Origin: Ardenticatenaceae bacterium | GTDB taxonomy: Bacteria; Chloroflexota; Anaerolineae; Promineifilales; Promineifilaceae | Assembly: GCA_020634415.1 (NCBI GenBank) | Contig: JACKBT010000001.1 | Span: 1-64,000 of the forward strand | Reading direction: 5' to 3' | Length of the DNA stretch: 64,000 nt | Part shown: positions 35,701-43,421 of the stretch, one piece after another | How positions within the stretch are numbered: the stretch's first letter is position 1 | How the letters are laid out: every line of letters begins with the position of its first letter | The notes under the pieces: generated by a model | What the model saw: only the letters and a program-made list of their open reading frames with translations | The model's database searches: none | What the model was told of the DNA's origin: nothing | Made by a program: the position numbers and the translations under genes

Positions 35701-37884
35701 ATTCCCGCGGGCGGCACGGCCACCTGGTATCTGGTGGATGGCGATTATGAGTATCTGGTGTCATACGGCCGTTCCAGCCAACGGGTTGACTTCACTGTCA
35801 GCCGCGACGACACCAACACGCCCATCACGGTAACGGCCAATGACCTGGCCCTGACTTACGATTTGGCGCAGATGGACGTTCATCTGGTGGGCAGCGGCAG
35901 TGCCAACTACCGCGTCTACCTGTACAACGCAGGCAGCAGCAGCCACTTCAGCTATCAAGACATTCCCGCAGGCAGCACAGCCACCTGGTATCTGGTGGAT
36001 GGCGACTATGAATACCTCGTCTCCTACGGCACCTCCAGTCAGCGCGTCCCCTTCACCATCACCCGCGACGACGGCGGTGCGCCCACAGTCGTCATCGCCA
36101 ACGATCTGGCCCTCACCTACAACCTGGCTCACCTCGCCCTCGGCGTGGTGGATAAAACCGGGCATGGCTTGCCCGGTTATCGCGTCTATTTGTACAAGGA
36201 TGGCAGTTCCAGCCACTTCACCTATCAAGACTCGCCCGCCAGCGGTGAACTCGATTTCTATCTGGTTGATGGTGATTATGAGTACCGCGTGGTGAAAGGC
36301 TGTTACGACAGCGGCCGTATTGATTTGTCTATCGGTCGCAATGTGGCTGGTAATGTGGTAACGGCCGTTGGTCAAGACATCGAGTTCAGCGCCACCGTCA
36401 ACGCCACCATCAAAGTAGGCGACAACGACGGCACGGGGCATCAAAGCTATCTCGTCCGCGTTTACAACCAGGGTGGCAGCCAGATCGCCTACCAATGGAG
36501 CGACAGCAATGGGTTAACCCAGTTTGAGCTGAACGCACTCGGCAGCTACGAATATCTGGTTGAGAAAAACGGAGCCCAAAGCCAGAAGTACCCCATCTCC
36601 GGCTGTGCCTCGCAAGCCCTGGAATACAAACTGGCCGAAGTATCCGTCCATATTGGCGACAGCAGCGGTGGTGATCACCAGAGCTATCTGACCCGCATCT
36701 ACAACGCCGGTGGCGGCCAATGGGGCTACCAATGGAGCAACAGCAGCGGCATGACCACCTTCTACCTCATCGAAGGCAGCTATGAATATTTGGTAGAAAA
36801 GAATGGTGCTCAGAGTGCCAAGATTGGCTTCACCGTAGACCCGCCCAACAGTGCCGATGACCAAAACCTGGAATACCAGTTGGCCAAAGTGACCGTTCAC
36901 GTCAGCGACAGTGGTGGTGGCGATCACCAGAGCTATCTGGTGCGCATCTACAACAACGACAGCGGCCAGTGGGGCTACCAGTGGAGCAACGGCAGTGGCA
37001 TGACCACCTTCTACCTCATCGAAGGTGATTACGAATACCTAGTAGAAAAGAACGGTGCCCAGAGTGCCAAGATTGACTTCGTGGTAGCCGATACCGATCA
37101 TGGCGATCCGGTGAGCGGCAATCCTGATGATCAAAATCTGGCCTATCAACTGGCGGCCGTCACTGTAAATGTTAGCAACAATGCCGCGGGGGCACACCAG
37201 AGCTATCTGGTGCGCATTTACAATGCTGGCAGTGGGCAGTGGGGCTACCAATGGAGCAACAGCAGCGGCGAAAGCACCTTCTATCTGGTGGAAGGGGATT
37301 ATGAGTTCCTGGTTGAAAAGAACGGCGCACAAAGCCAGAAGTATGGCTTCACGGTCGCGGATACAGATCATGCCACACCCCTCAGCGGCAATCCCGATGA
37401 CCAGGAACTGACCTACAACCTGGCGCAGGTTGTCGTCCATGTGAGTGATGAACTGGATGGCGACCATGCCAGCTATCTGGTGCGCATCTACAACAATAAC
37501 AGTGGGCAGTGGGGCTACCAGTGGAGCAACGGCAGCGGCGAAAGCACGTTCTATCTTATCGAAGGAGACTATGAATACCTGATTGAGAAGAACGGTGCGC
37601 AAAGCCAGAAGTATGACTTCACGGTCGCGCCGCCCAGCCCAGGCCCCGATGGCACCGCGGACGACCAGACGCACACCTATGAACTGGCAATCAAAGCCAT
37701 CCTGGCTGCGGCCGGTCATCTGGTGCGCATCTACAATGAGCCATCTGGCAGTCAGTGGGGCTACCAGTGGAGCAACGGTACGCAGGCGACTTTTTATCTG
37801 ATTGAAGGGGATTACAGTTATGCCGTGCAGTTGAGCGGTTCAACGGTTGATAGTGGTGTGTTTACGATAGATCCGCCTAATTGA
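32737..37884 (+). CDS. Giant surface protein: parallel beta-helix plus about 17 tandem beta-sandwich repeats
   Basis: At least 1,715 residues in one frame; coding clearly extends upstream to about 32542 in the same frame (TVGTAVTLQGPQADV, GSAAEAILDGGG), so the TTG at 32737 is not the biological start. The first 275 or so residues are right-handed beta-helix repeats (IIEYNYVLDIAQDGLNLCCG, NTTIQNNLVYDVLGNDGIKL), a fold of cell-surface carbohydrate-binding or lyase proteins. Then follow about 17 units of 75-90 residues with GYRVNLYL..TYMLYTNTDSNGD and later NYRVYLY..SHFSYQD or SYLVRIYN..QWGYQWS patterns. Neighbouring units are nearly identical within three groups. No membrane anchor or sorting signal is seen at the end (VFTIDPPN). 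A secreted adhesin or matrix protein is inferred. The signal peptide is presumably lost in the damaged 5' part. Confidence 0.85.
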   Translation: MEIRNADKDMIASPTGANIANLILKYNIIRDATGDEGAQIRDCADCIIEYNYVLDIAQDGLNLCCGSTDGFIQFNEVRNNGSDNGAIYVYDATNTTIQNNLVYDVLGNDGIKLGDKGGGDASGFGGAVLNNVVHSTAQDSISIYMSDTLVDGNEVYNSTSENGAIYVAYGVSNITITNNHIHDNSLSTGKWGDPGGIMVGTAVNASTVTANNNCLVNNTPNGLTNKAAAPLDAENNWWHDATGPSGAGAGSGDAVSSNVDYDPWQAAAITGVCTPASPDATITFHVHSGDAPGTGQAGYRVNIYYAGGSYIGYQNTDSNGDVSFLLNNGNYEYEVTRWGAVSEKQPFTVAGVAQTLNYRLSTLSVNVFADYPSANTGYGGYRVNLYLADDTYMLYTNTDSNGNAAFYVPVPAGDDQFKFDVSRWGAVGEKQIVDVDFGTDQNVSYRLSTVTVNVFADYPSANTGYGGYRVNLYLADDTYMLYTNTDSNGDARFFVPVPAGDDQFKFDVSRWGAVGEKQMVDVDFGTDQNVSYRLSTLTVNVFADYPSANTGYAGYRVNLYLANDTYMLYTNTDGNGDARFFVPVPAGDDQFKFDVSRWGAVGEKQVVDVDFGVDKNVSYKLSTTTIHVYQGNSAPGTPVAGVRVNVFLSDDTYMLYVNTDGNGDARFFLPVPAGTDQFKYQVVKSCHTSQLLPFTLVYTQDKLINHDLTATVSVHVTDNLGGNHAGYRVYMYNAGAGSHFAYQDSDSNGMTSFEVDALKNYEYVVSYGRSSERVAFTSCSDGTLTYKLAKVDVQTAGGGSANYRVYLYKDGSSSHFSYQDIPAGGTATWYLVDGDYEYLVSYGRSSQRVDFNVAPPSSSADDQTLTYDLAEVGIQVAGSGSANYRVYLYNAGSSSHFSYQDVPANGTATWYLVDGDYEYLVSYGNNSQRVPFTVSRDDGGAPTVVIANDLALTFDLAQVGIQVAGSGSANYRVYLYKDGSSSHFSYQDIPAGGTATWYLVDGDYEYLVSYGRSSQRVDFTVSRDDTNTPITVTANDLALTYDLAQMDVHLVGSGSANYRVYLYNAGSSSHFSYQDIPAGSTATWYLVDGDYEYLVSYGTSSQRVPFTITRDDGGAPTVVIANDLALTYNLAHLALGVVDKTGHGLPGYRVYLYKDGSSSHFTYQDSPASGELDFYLVDGDYEYRVVKGCYDSGRIDLSIGRNVAGNVVTAVGQDIEFSATVNATIKVGDNDGTGHQSYLVRVYNQGGSQIAYQWSDSNGLTQFELNALGSYEYLVEKNGAQSQKYPISGCASQALEYKLAEVSVHIGDSSGGDHQSYLTRIYNAGGGQWGYQWSNSSGMTTFYLIEGSYEYLVEKNGAQSAKIGFTVDPPNSADDQNLEYQLAKVTVHVSDSGGGDHQSYLVRIYNNDSGQWGYQWSNGSGMTTFYLIEGDYEYLVEKNGAQSAKIDFVVADTDHGDPVSGNPDDQNLAYQLAAVTVNVSNNAAGAHQSYLVRIYNAGSGQWGYQWSNSSGESTFYLVEGDYEFLVEKNGAQSQKYGFTVADTDHATPLSGNPDDQELTYNLAQVVVHVSDELDGDHASYLVRIYNNNSGQWGYQWSNGSGESTFYLIEGDYEYLIEKNGAQSQKYDFTVAPPSPGPDGTADDQTHTYELAIKAILAAAGHLVRIYNEPSGSQWGYQWSNGTQATFYLIEGDYSYAVQLSGSTVDSGVFTIDPPN
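33571..37881 (+). repeat. Coding tandem repeats of the giant surface protein
   Basis: About 17 units. Units starting near 33817, 34078 and 34339 are spaced exactly 261 bases (87 codons) and differ at few positions, for example in gccgattaccccagygccaa and tacatgctctacaccaac. A second group (about 35105-36130) repeats ggcagcagcagccacttcag, and a third (about 36645-37690) repeats cagtggggctaccagtggag. The grouping implies recent block duplications within the gene. Confidence 0.85.
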
Positions 37885-37930
37885 TGGGCTATGGCTCTGT
37901 TGGTTAACGGCCGTTCACCCACTTAACCTC

Positions 37931-37966
37931 GACCCCCTCAAGACATCTTGCGGGGGTTTTTTTTGT
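37931..37966 (+). terminator. Rho-independent terminator
   Basis: GACCCCCTCAAGA, loop CA, TCTTGCGGGGG, then eight T. It lies about 50 bases after the stop of the giant surface-protein gene. This is the clearest intrinsic terminator in the window. Confidence 0.85.
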
Positions 37967-38010
37967 GCTGCTGGCCCATGACCCCACGTTTTTATGAAAA
38001 TTTCTAGCGA

Positions 38011-38042
38011 TATAATTACAAATGTTCAGCTTTGAGTATAAT
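38011..38042 (+). promoter_or_regulatory. Possible promoter for the PBP gene
   Basis: Two TATAAT hexamers occur at 38011-38016 and 38037-38042 in an AT-rich stretch upstream of the PBP gene. Neither has a convincing -35 partner at 17 bases, so which one is used cannot be decided. Confidence 0.35.
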
Positions 38043-38106
38043 CAAGACGCTTTTGAGGAGATTTGTTATTTGGCAAAGTAATCGTTCAGTTCCTCGAGCG
38101 AAAAAT

Positions 38107-38159
38107 CCTCCCGGAGGCTTCTTTTACGAAGGCTCTCTCGAGGGAAAACCTCCGGGAGG
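38107..38159 (+). promoter_or_regulatory. Leader hairpin including the PBP ribosome-binding site
   Basis: CCTCCCGGAGG at 38107-38117 pairs with CCTCCGGGAGG at 38149-38159. The 3' arm contains the GGGAGG that would serve the ATG at 38172. A second internal pairing, cgaaggctctctcgagg, is possible. The same two 11-mers recur, swapped, at 46931-46982, so this is a dispersed hairpin. Confidence 0.5.
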
Positions 38160-38171
38160 GTGAACGGTTAC

Positions 38172-40418
38172 ATGGCAAAAAAACCCATGCGACAAAAATT
38201 AGTGACTTTATTTCATCTGGCAGCTATCCTTTGTGTAACGGCCGTTGCCTGCACCACTCCCCTTCTCCCCCCCACATCTTCCGACACAGCTACCGCGACC
38301 ACCATCCAGCCCACATCCACCCCCACCCCTCCACCAGATATTGCCGAAGATGCCACCGGCATTGGCCGCGCCTTTTTACGCGCCTGGGAAGGCAAGGATT
38401 ATTTGGGCATGTACAGCCTGCTCTCGCCGCAAAGCCAGGCTTTGGTAGACAGCTTGGCCTTTAGCCAAAAATATGACGATGCCATGAACACCGCCACCGT
38501 TAACACCATCCACACCCAGCCGATTGGCAGTGTGCAGGAGGGCGCAGAGGCCGAGTTTGCGGTGCAGGTGACATTTGAAACGGCCGTTGTTGGCAGCTTC
38601 ACCCGCGAATACACCATACCCCTCGTCTACAGTGCTGGCCGGTGGGGCGTTGTTTGGGATGAGGGGCTGATTTTGCCCGAACTGGCTGGCGGCAATCGGC
38701 TGCAAATGACTACCCGAAACCCCGCCCGCGCCAACATCTACGACAGCAGCGGTTTGGCCCTCGCCTTTCAAGGCAATGTCGTCAGCCTGGGAGTCATTCC
38801 CGGCCAGATTGAGGATGAGGAAGCTCTGCTCGCACTTCTCAGCGAGGTGATGGATCGTCCTGCTGAAGACATTCAAGCCCTTTACGCCGAATACCAGCCC
38901 GACTGGTACGCCCCCATCGGCGACATCCCCGAACAAACTATGCAAACCTACTTTGCCGACATCCAGCCTTTCATCGGCAAAGGATTGGCCCCGCCCGAAT
39001 CCCGACTGGCACGCTTGTACGCCGAAAATGGCATTGCGCCCCATGTGGTCGGCTACACGGGCTTCATCCCCGCCGAATCGCTGGCGGAGTATGAGGCCCT
39101 CGGTTATGAGCAGGATGAGAAGGTGGGGCTGGCGGGCCTGGAAGCGTGGGGCGAGTCTTATTTAAGCGGGCAGCGGGGTGGCACATTAACGGTGGTGGAT
39201 GCCAATGGGGTCTATGTGACGACGATTCAGGAGCGGGAGCCGAAGCAGGCACGGAGTATTTACACCACCATTCAGCGGGAGTTCCAAACGGCCGTTGAGC
39301 AGACCCTCGCCGAAGCCATCACCAGCCTGCCCGGTGTGCAGGCTGGCTCAGTGGTGGTGCTGGATGTGAACACAGGCGCAGTGCTAGCCATTGCCAGTTA
39401 CCCCACCTACAACCCGGCCATTTTTGATGCCGTCCGCCCCGAATCGGCCGAGCAGTTAGGCGCAGTCCTCACGGACCCCAACCAGCCTCTGCTGAATCGG
39501 GCCGCACAGGGAGCCTACCCGGCTGGTTCCACCTTCAAAATTGTGACGATGGCCGCTGGTTTGAACAGCGGTCTTTATACGCCCAACTCCCTCTACACCA
39601 GCACGGGTACCTGGAGCGGTTTGGGTGAAAATTTTGTCAAGCGGGACTGGCGCGAAGGCGGGCATGGCACGGTTTCGTTGGTACAGGCACTTATTGTCTC
39701 CTGCAACAGCTGTTTTTATGATGTGGGGCTGCATGTAGATGCCTATGACCAGAACTTTTTTCCCAACACGGCCAAGCAGTTTGGACTGGGCCAGCCCACA
39801 GGCATCATCGGTGTGGCTGAATCGCCGGGGCTGATTCCCAGCCCGGAGTGGAAGCTGAACAATGTGGGCGAAGGCTGGGCACCGGGTGATGCGGTGAATA
39901 TGGCCATTGGGCAGGGGTATGTGCAGGTGACACCGCTGCAAATGGGGACGATTATCGCGGCTCTTGCCAATGGTGGCACGATCTACCGCCCTACGCTGAT
40001 AGACCGTATTGGCGCGGGGGGGGGTGCGCCGGAGGAACCCTGGCCGGTGCATGAAAATGGCAGTCTGCCGCTGTCGCCGGAAAATTTGGCAGCGATTAAA
40101 GAGGGGTTGTGGCAGGTGGCGAATAATCAGAATATTGGCACGGCTGCTTACCAGTTTGTAGATTTGCCTGTGCCGTTGGCGGGTAAGACGGGCACGGCCG
40201 AAGACCCGCCGCGCAATTCTCATGCCTGGTTTGTGGGTTATGCTCCCGCCGCGCCCTATACCCAACCCGATGGCGCGGTGATTGAGTCACCGCAGATTGC
40301 CATGGTGGTGATGATTGAGAATGCGGGTGAAGGGTCGGGGGTGGCGGCTCCGATTTTCCGCCGTTTGATTGAGTTGTATTATGGAATTACGCCGGTACGG
40401 CCGTTGCCCTGGCAATAA
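38172..40418 (+). CDS. Penicillin-binding transpeptidase, predicted lipoprotein with NTF2-like domain
   Basis: A 748-residue protein (from the ATG; a GTG four codons earlier is possible). A signal with a lipobox-like end (ILCVTAVAC) and Thr/Pro linker lead to an NTF2-like domain of the MecA/PBP2a N-terminal type (about residues 55-170: GRAFLRAWEGKDYLGMYSLL). A PBP dimerisation-type region follows, then the transpeptidase domain with all three catalytic motifs: STFK (Ser453, Lys456), SCN (510-512) and KTGT (672-675). It cross-links peptidoglycan outside the membrane. Membrane attachment by lipid rather than by a helix would be unusual. It is followed by the HD-domain gene after a word repeat and may be co-transcribed with it. 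Confidence 0.92.
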   Translation: MAKKPMRQKLVTLFHLAAILCVTAVACTTPLLPPTSSDTATATTIQPTSTPTPPPDIAEDATGIGRAFLRAWEGKDYLGMYSLLSPQSQALVDSLAFSQKYDDAMNTATVNTIHTQPIGSVQEGAEAEFAVQVTFETAVVGSFTREYTIPLVYSAGRWGVVWDEGLILPELAGGNRLQMTTRNPARANIYDSSGLALAFQGNVVSLGVIPGQIEDEEALLALLSEVMDRPAEDIQALYAEYQPDWYAPIGDIPEQTMQTYFADIQPFIGKGLAPPESRLARLYAENGIAPHVVGYTGFIPAESLAEYEALGYEQDEKVGLAGLEAWGESYLSGQRGGTLTVVDANGVYVTTIQEREPKQARSIYTTIQREFQTAVEQTLAEAITSLPGVQAGSVVVLDVNTGAVLAIASYPTYNPAIFDAVRPESAEQLGAVLTDPNQPLLNRAAQGAYPAGSTFKIVTMAAGLNSGLYTPNSLYTSTGTWSGLGENFVKRDWREGGHGTVSLVQALIVSCNSCFYDVGLHVDAYDQNFFPNTAKQFGLGQPTGIIGVAESPGLIPSPEWKLNNVGEGWAPGDAVNMAIGQGYVQVTPLQMGTIIAALANGGTIYRPTLIDRIGAGGGAPEEPWPVHENGSLPLSPENLAAIKEGLWQVANNQNIGTAAYQFVDLPVPLAGKTGTAEDPPRNSHAWFVGYAPAAPYTQPDGAVIESPQIAMVVMIENAGEGSGVAAPIFRRLIELYYGITPVRPLPWQ

Positions 40419-40470
40419 GTGGAGATTGGAGATTGGAGATTGGGTTAGACGATAGATTGCCCCAATCCCC
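40419..40470. repeat. Iterated-word spacer (ggagattggagattggagattggg)
   Basis: Directly after the TAA of the PBP gene, the word ggagatt is repeated three times and is followed by gattgccccaatcccc, a partial inversion. It belongs to the same type of spacer as the other word hairpins. Confidence 0.5.
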
Positions 40471-40474
40471 TTTA

Positions 40475-41167
40475 ATGATTATGCCTAAAAACAAAGATAA
40501 AGATTCTAAACCGCGTGATTGGCGCAAAGCTGTACGCAAGGCGATGAAAAAAGCAACCGAGAAGGAGGCTTTGGCGCGGTATGGTTCCCAAACGCCACCG
40601 TTTAATTATCGGTGGGAGCATGTAAGGGCCGTTGTCACTCTGGCCGTCAAATTAGCTGAATTAACAGGGGCGGATCGGGAGGTGGTGGAGGCGGCGGCCT
40701 GGCTGCATGATGTGCGCAAGGAAACGGGCGATGCCCACGCCAAAGAGGGGGCAAAGTTTGCCCGAACTTTCTTAAAGGGGACTGACTTCCCACCGGAAAA
40801 GATCGCGGCGGTGTCTAGAGCGATTGGGGCGCACACGGGGTTATGGCGGGGTAAGCCTTTTCCTAAAAAGCCACTTTCCAGTCTGGAATCGGCCGTTTTG
40901 TGGGATGCGGATAAGTTAGCCAAGATTGGGCTGACGGCCGCTTTCCACTGGCTGGGCCTCTCCTTTGCCAAAGGTATATCGCAAGAGACAAAAGATTTCA
41001 TTGAAAACGGCCGTAAAGCCGATTGGCAGGCCAAAACCGTTGCCAGTATGCACACCGAGCCAGCCCGCCGCGCCGCCTTAGCCCGCTTCCACGCCTACTA
41101 CCAATTATGGGATACTCTGGAGGCCGAACTCAACGGTGATGATCTCATCCCCTTCGAGGTTCATTAA
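40475..41167 (+). CDS. HD-domain phosphohydrolase-like protein
   Basis: A 230-residue soluble protein. A lysine-rich start (MPKNKDKDSKPRDWRKAVRK) is followed by an HD domain: histidine in YRWEHVRAVV, the HD pair in AAAWLHDVRKETGD, histidine in RAIGAHTGLW and a final aspartate in LWDADKLAKIG. These are the four metal-binding positions of the superfamily, which hydrolyses phosphoester bonds, often of nucleotides or RNA. The substrate is not predictable. The start may be the ATG at 40475 or at 40481. It lies 57 bases after the PBP gene and 220 bases before the antiporter gene, from which it is separated by a terminator-like hairpin. Confidence 0.88.
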   Translation: MIMPKNKDKDSKPRDWRKAVRKAMKKATEKEALARYGSQTPPFNYRWEHVRAVVTLAVKLAELTGADREVVEAAAWLHDVRKETGDAHAKEGAKFARTFLKGTDFPPEKIAAVSRAIGAHTGLWRGKPFPKKPLSSLESAVLWDADKLAKIGLTAAFHWLGLSFAKGISQETKDFIENGRKADWQAKTVASMHTEPARRAALARFHAYYQLWDTLEAELNGDDLIPFEVH

Positions 41168-41184
41168 CAGTCGGGCGAACAACA

Positions 41185-41213
41185 TTGACTTTTTATCATT
41201 TTCTTGATAAAAA
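41185..41213 (+). promoter_or_regulatory. Probable promoter of the antiporter gene
   Basis: TTGACT at 41185-41190 and TAAAAA at 41208-41213 are spaced by exactly 17 bases, after the HD-gene stop. The transcript would carry a leader of about 170 bases that includes the hairpin at 41275-41309. Confidence 0.45.
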
Positions 41214-41274
41214 TTACCTCAACCAGCAAATTAAGCAAAGTGTAAGCTAGAATCAGCAAACTTGATGCAAATGG

Positions 41275-41320
41275 GCTGACACATCAGATACAGCAATAGG
41301 TGTGTCAGCTTTTTGTTTTG
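41275..41320 (+). terminator. Terminator or leader attenuator hairpin
   Basis: GCTGACACA at 41275-41283 pairs with TGTGTCAGC at 41301-41309, followed by TTTTTGTTTTG. The hairpin and T-tract fit an intrinsic terminator. Because a promoter-like sequence lies upstream of it, it could terminate the HD-gene transcript or attenuate the antiporter leader. Confidence 0.6.
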
Positions 41321-41389
41321 TCAGCACTACCCATGCTCGTGAGCTGCCTGCTTGCCCCGCATTCTAGTTACCAAAAAGGAGAACCTCTT

Positions 41390-43342
41390 TTGACCGAACA
41401 TCTTTTAATTGGACTGACCGTCGTACTGATTTTGGGTGTAGGCGCACAATGGTTAGCCTGGCGGCTGCGGTTGCCCTCCATCCTTTTATTACTGCTGCTT
41501 GGCTTTGCGGCGGGGCCTGTTACGGGTCTGGTTGACCCGGATCATCTCTTGGGGGAGCTTCTTTTTCCCATTGTTTCCATTTCTGTGGCCATCATTATGT
41601 TTGAAGGCGGCCTCACCCTCCGTTTATCGGAACTGCCTAAAATTGGCGGGGTGATGTTTCGCTTGATTAGTTTGGGGGCGTTGGTGACGTGGGCCATAGC
41701 GGCCGTTGCCGCCCACTATATCCTTGCCCTCGACTGGTCACTAGCCATCCTGCTAGGGGCTATCCTCGTCGTTACCGGGCCAACCGTCATCGGGCCGCTG
41801 CTGCGCCAAATTCGGCCCAAAGGCGAGGCGGGCGCGGTGCTAAAGTGGGAAGGCATCCTCATCGATCCGGTGGGAGCCGTGTTGGCCGTGTTGGTTTTTG
41901 AGGTGATCTTAGGCGGTGATTTCCAGCAAGCACCCGGTGTTATCGTCGCGGGGGTGTTGCTCACCATCCTCATCGGCCTGATTTTGGGGCTGATTGGAGC
42001 GGGGCTGATGATTATTTTGATGCGACGCTACTGGGTTCCTGATCATCTGCAAAATGGCGTGGCTCTGCTGCTGGCAATTGCCCTTTTTGCCTTTTCTAAC
42101 GAGCTGCAGCATGAATCGGGGCTGCTGACGGTAACGGTCATGGGCTTTGTATTGGCGAATCAAAAATGGATCGCCATCAAACACATTGTCGAGTTTAAGG
42201 AGAATTTACGGGTCCTGCTGATCGGCAGTCTGTTTATCTTGCTGGCGGCGCGTTTGCAGCTAGATGATGTGATTAACCTGGGCTGGCAGGGGTTGGCCTT
42301 TTTAGCCATTTTGATTTTGATAACACGGCCGTTATCCGTCTTCTTCTCATCCTGGCGTTCCCAACTCACCTTCAAGGAGCGTCTCTTCATCAGTTGGATG
42401 GCCCCACGCGGCATTGTGGCCGCTTCTGTGGCCTCGATTTTTGCTTTTGAACTGGTAGAGGCGGGACACGCCGGGGCGGAGAAGCTGGTAGCGGTCACGT
42501 TTTTGGTGATTGTAGGCACGGTGGCGCTGTATGGTCTCACGGCGGAGCCATTGGCCCGCCGCCTGGGGTTGTCGGAGCAAAATCCGCAAGGGATGTTGAT
42601 TGTGGGGGGTCATGCGATGGCGCGGGCCATTGCCGCGGCTATTCAGGAGCATGGCTTTCGGGCTTTGCTGGTGGATACCAACCGGCAAAATGTGACAGCG
42701 GCCAAGTTGGCTGGGCTGGAGGCGCATTATGGCAATGCTTTGTCGGAAGAGATGCTGGATGAGTTGGATATGACGGGAATCGGCCGTTTGCTGGCCCTTA
42801 CCTCGAATCATGAAGTCAACTCCCTGGCTGCCCTCCATTTTCCCGAGATTTTCAGCCGGGCTGAAATCTATCAACTGCCGCCCAAAGATACCCAGGTGGG
42901 CGTGGAACACACACCGCAGCATTTAAGCGGCCGTTTTCTCTTTAACAGCCAAATGACCTTCGCCCGCTTAAACGACCTGATTGACGCGGGCAGCACCATT
43001 AAGGCGACGAAACTAACCAATGTGTTCACCTATGTAGATTTACAAAACGAATATGACAGTCAGGCCATCCCGCTTTTTCTGATAACTAGACAGAACGAGC
43101 TAATTGTGTATACAGTGGATTACCAGCCCATCCCCCGTGCCGGGCAAACATTGATTAGCCTCATTCCGGCAGACGGCCGTTTGGTGGAAGACATCGAACG
43201 ACACGAAGGCAATCTCGGCGAACAAACATTCAAAGACCTCATCCCCGACGTGGCTTTAGCCGAATCACCAGCCAAAACCCCATCATTTTTCCAATCTTTG
43301 CGTTTGAACTTACGCCAGTTAGGCAAAGAGGCGCAAGTCTGA
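41390..43342 (+). CDS. Cation:proton antiporter with RCK (TrkA-N) domain
   Basis: A 650-residue protein. About twelve membrane helices of the CPA (NhaP/KefB-like) antiporter fold cover the first 400 residues, with signature segments FPIVSISVAIIMFEGGLTLR, VVTGPTVIGPLLRQ and EGILIDPVGAVLAVLVFEV. These include the aspartate of the conserved (I)DP motif used for ion/proton exchange. The cytosolic part is a Rossmann-type RCK domain (GMLIVGGHAMARAIAAAIQE, LLVDTNRQNVTAAKLAGLEA) and a second regulatory domain. It would expel Na+ or K+ in exchange for protons under nucleotide control; the ion cannot be decided. The TTG start at 41390 is chosen because AAGGAG at 41376-41381 precedes it by 8 bases; an upstream ATG falls near the leader hairpin. 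Confidence 0.92.
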   Translation: MTEHLLIGLTVVLILGVGAQWLAWRLRLPSILLLLLLGFAAGPVTGLVDPDHLLGELLFPIVSISVAIIMFEGGLTLRLSELPKIGGVMFRLISLGALVTWAIAAVAAHYILALDWSLAILLGAILVVTGPTVIGPLLRQIRPKGEAGAVLKWEGILIDPVGAVLAVLVFEVILGGDFQQAPGVIVAGVLLTILIGLILGLIGAGLMIILMRRYWVPDHLQNGVALLLAIALFAFSNELQHESGLLTVTVMGFVLANQKWIAIKHIVEFKENLRVLLIGSLFILLAARLQLDDVINLGWQGLAFLAILILITRPLSVFFSSWRSQLTFKERLFISWMAPRGIVAASVASIFAFELVEAGHAGAEKLVAVTFLVIVGTVALYGLTAEPLARRLGLSEQNPQGMLIVGGHAMARAIAAAIQEHGFRALLVDTNRQNVTAAKLAGLEAHYGNALSEEMLDELDMTGIGRLLALTSNHEVNSLAALHFPEIFSRAEIYQLPPKDTQVGVEHTPQHLSGRFLFNSQMTFARLNDLIDAGSTIKATKLTNVFTYVDLQNEYDSQAIPLFLITRQNELIVYTVDYQPIPRAGQTLISLIPADGRLVEDIERHEGNLGEQTFKDLIPDVALAESPAKTPSFFQSLRLNLRQLGKEAQV

Positions 43343-43354
43343 TCTAAGCGAAAT

Positions 43355-43409
43355 GTAGGGGTGTGGCCTTGTGCCACCCTCTAGGGCGACCACAAGGATA
43401 CGCCCCTAC
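43355..43409. terminator. Bidirectional hairpin between convergent genes
   Basis: GTAGGGGTGTGGCCTTGTG at 43355-43373 pairs imperfectly with CACAAGGATACGCCCCTAC at 43391-43409 around ccaccctctagggcgac. It sits exactly between the convergent antiporter and MFS genes. It is of the GTAGGGGC/GCCCCTAC extragenic-palindrome type. Confidence 0.6.
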
Positions 43410-43421
43410 AAATCATATCCC

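Noticed and set aside
41168..41389. Possible c-di-AMP (ydaO) or other riboswitch before the antiporter
   Set aside because: Only a simple hairpin with T-tract is visible; the conserved cores of known ion-related riboswitches are not recognisable.
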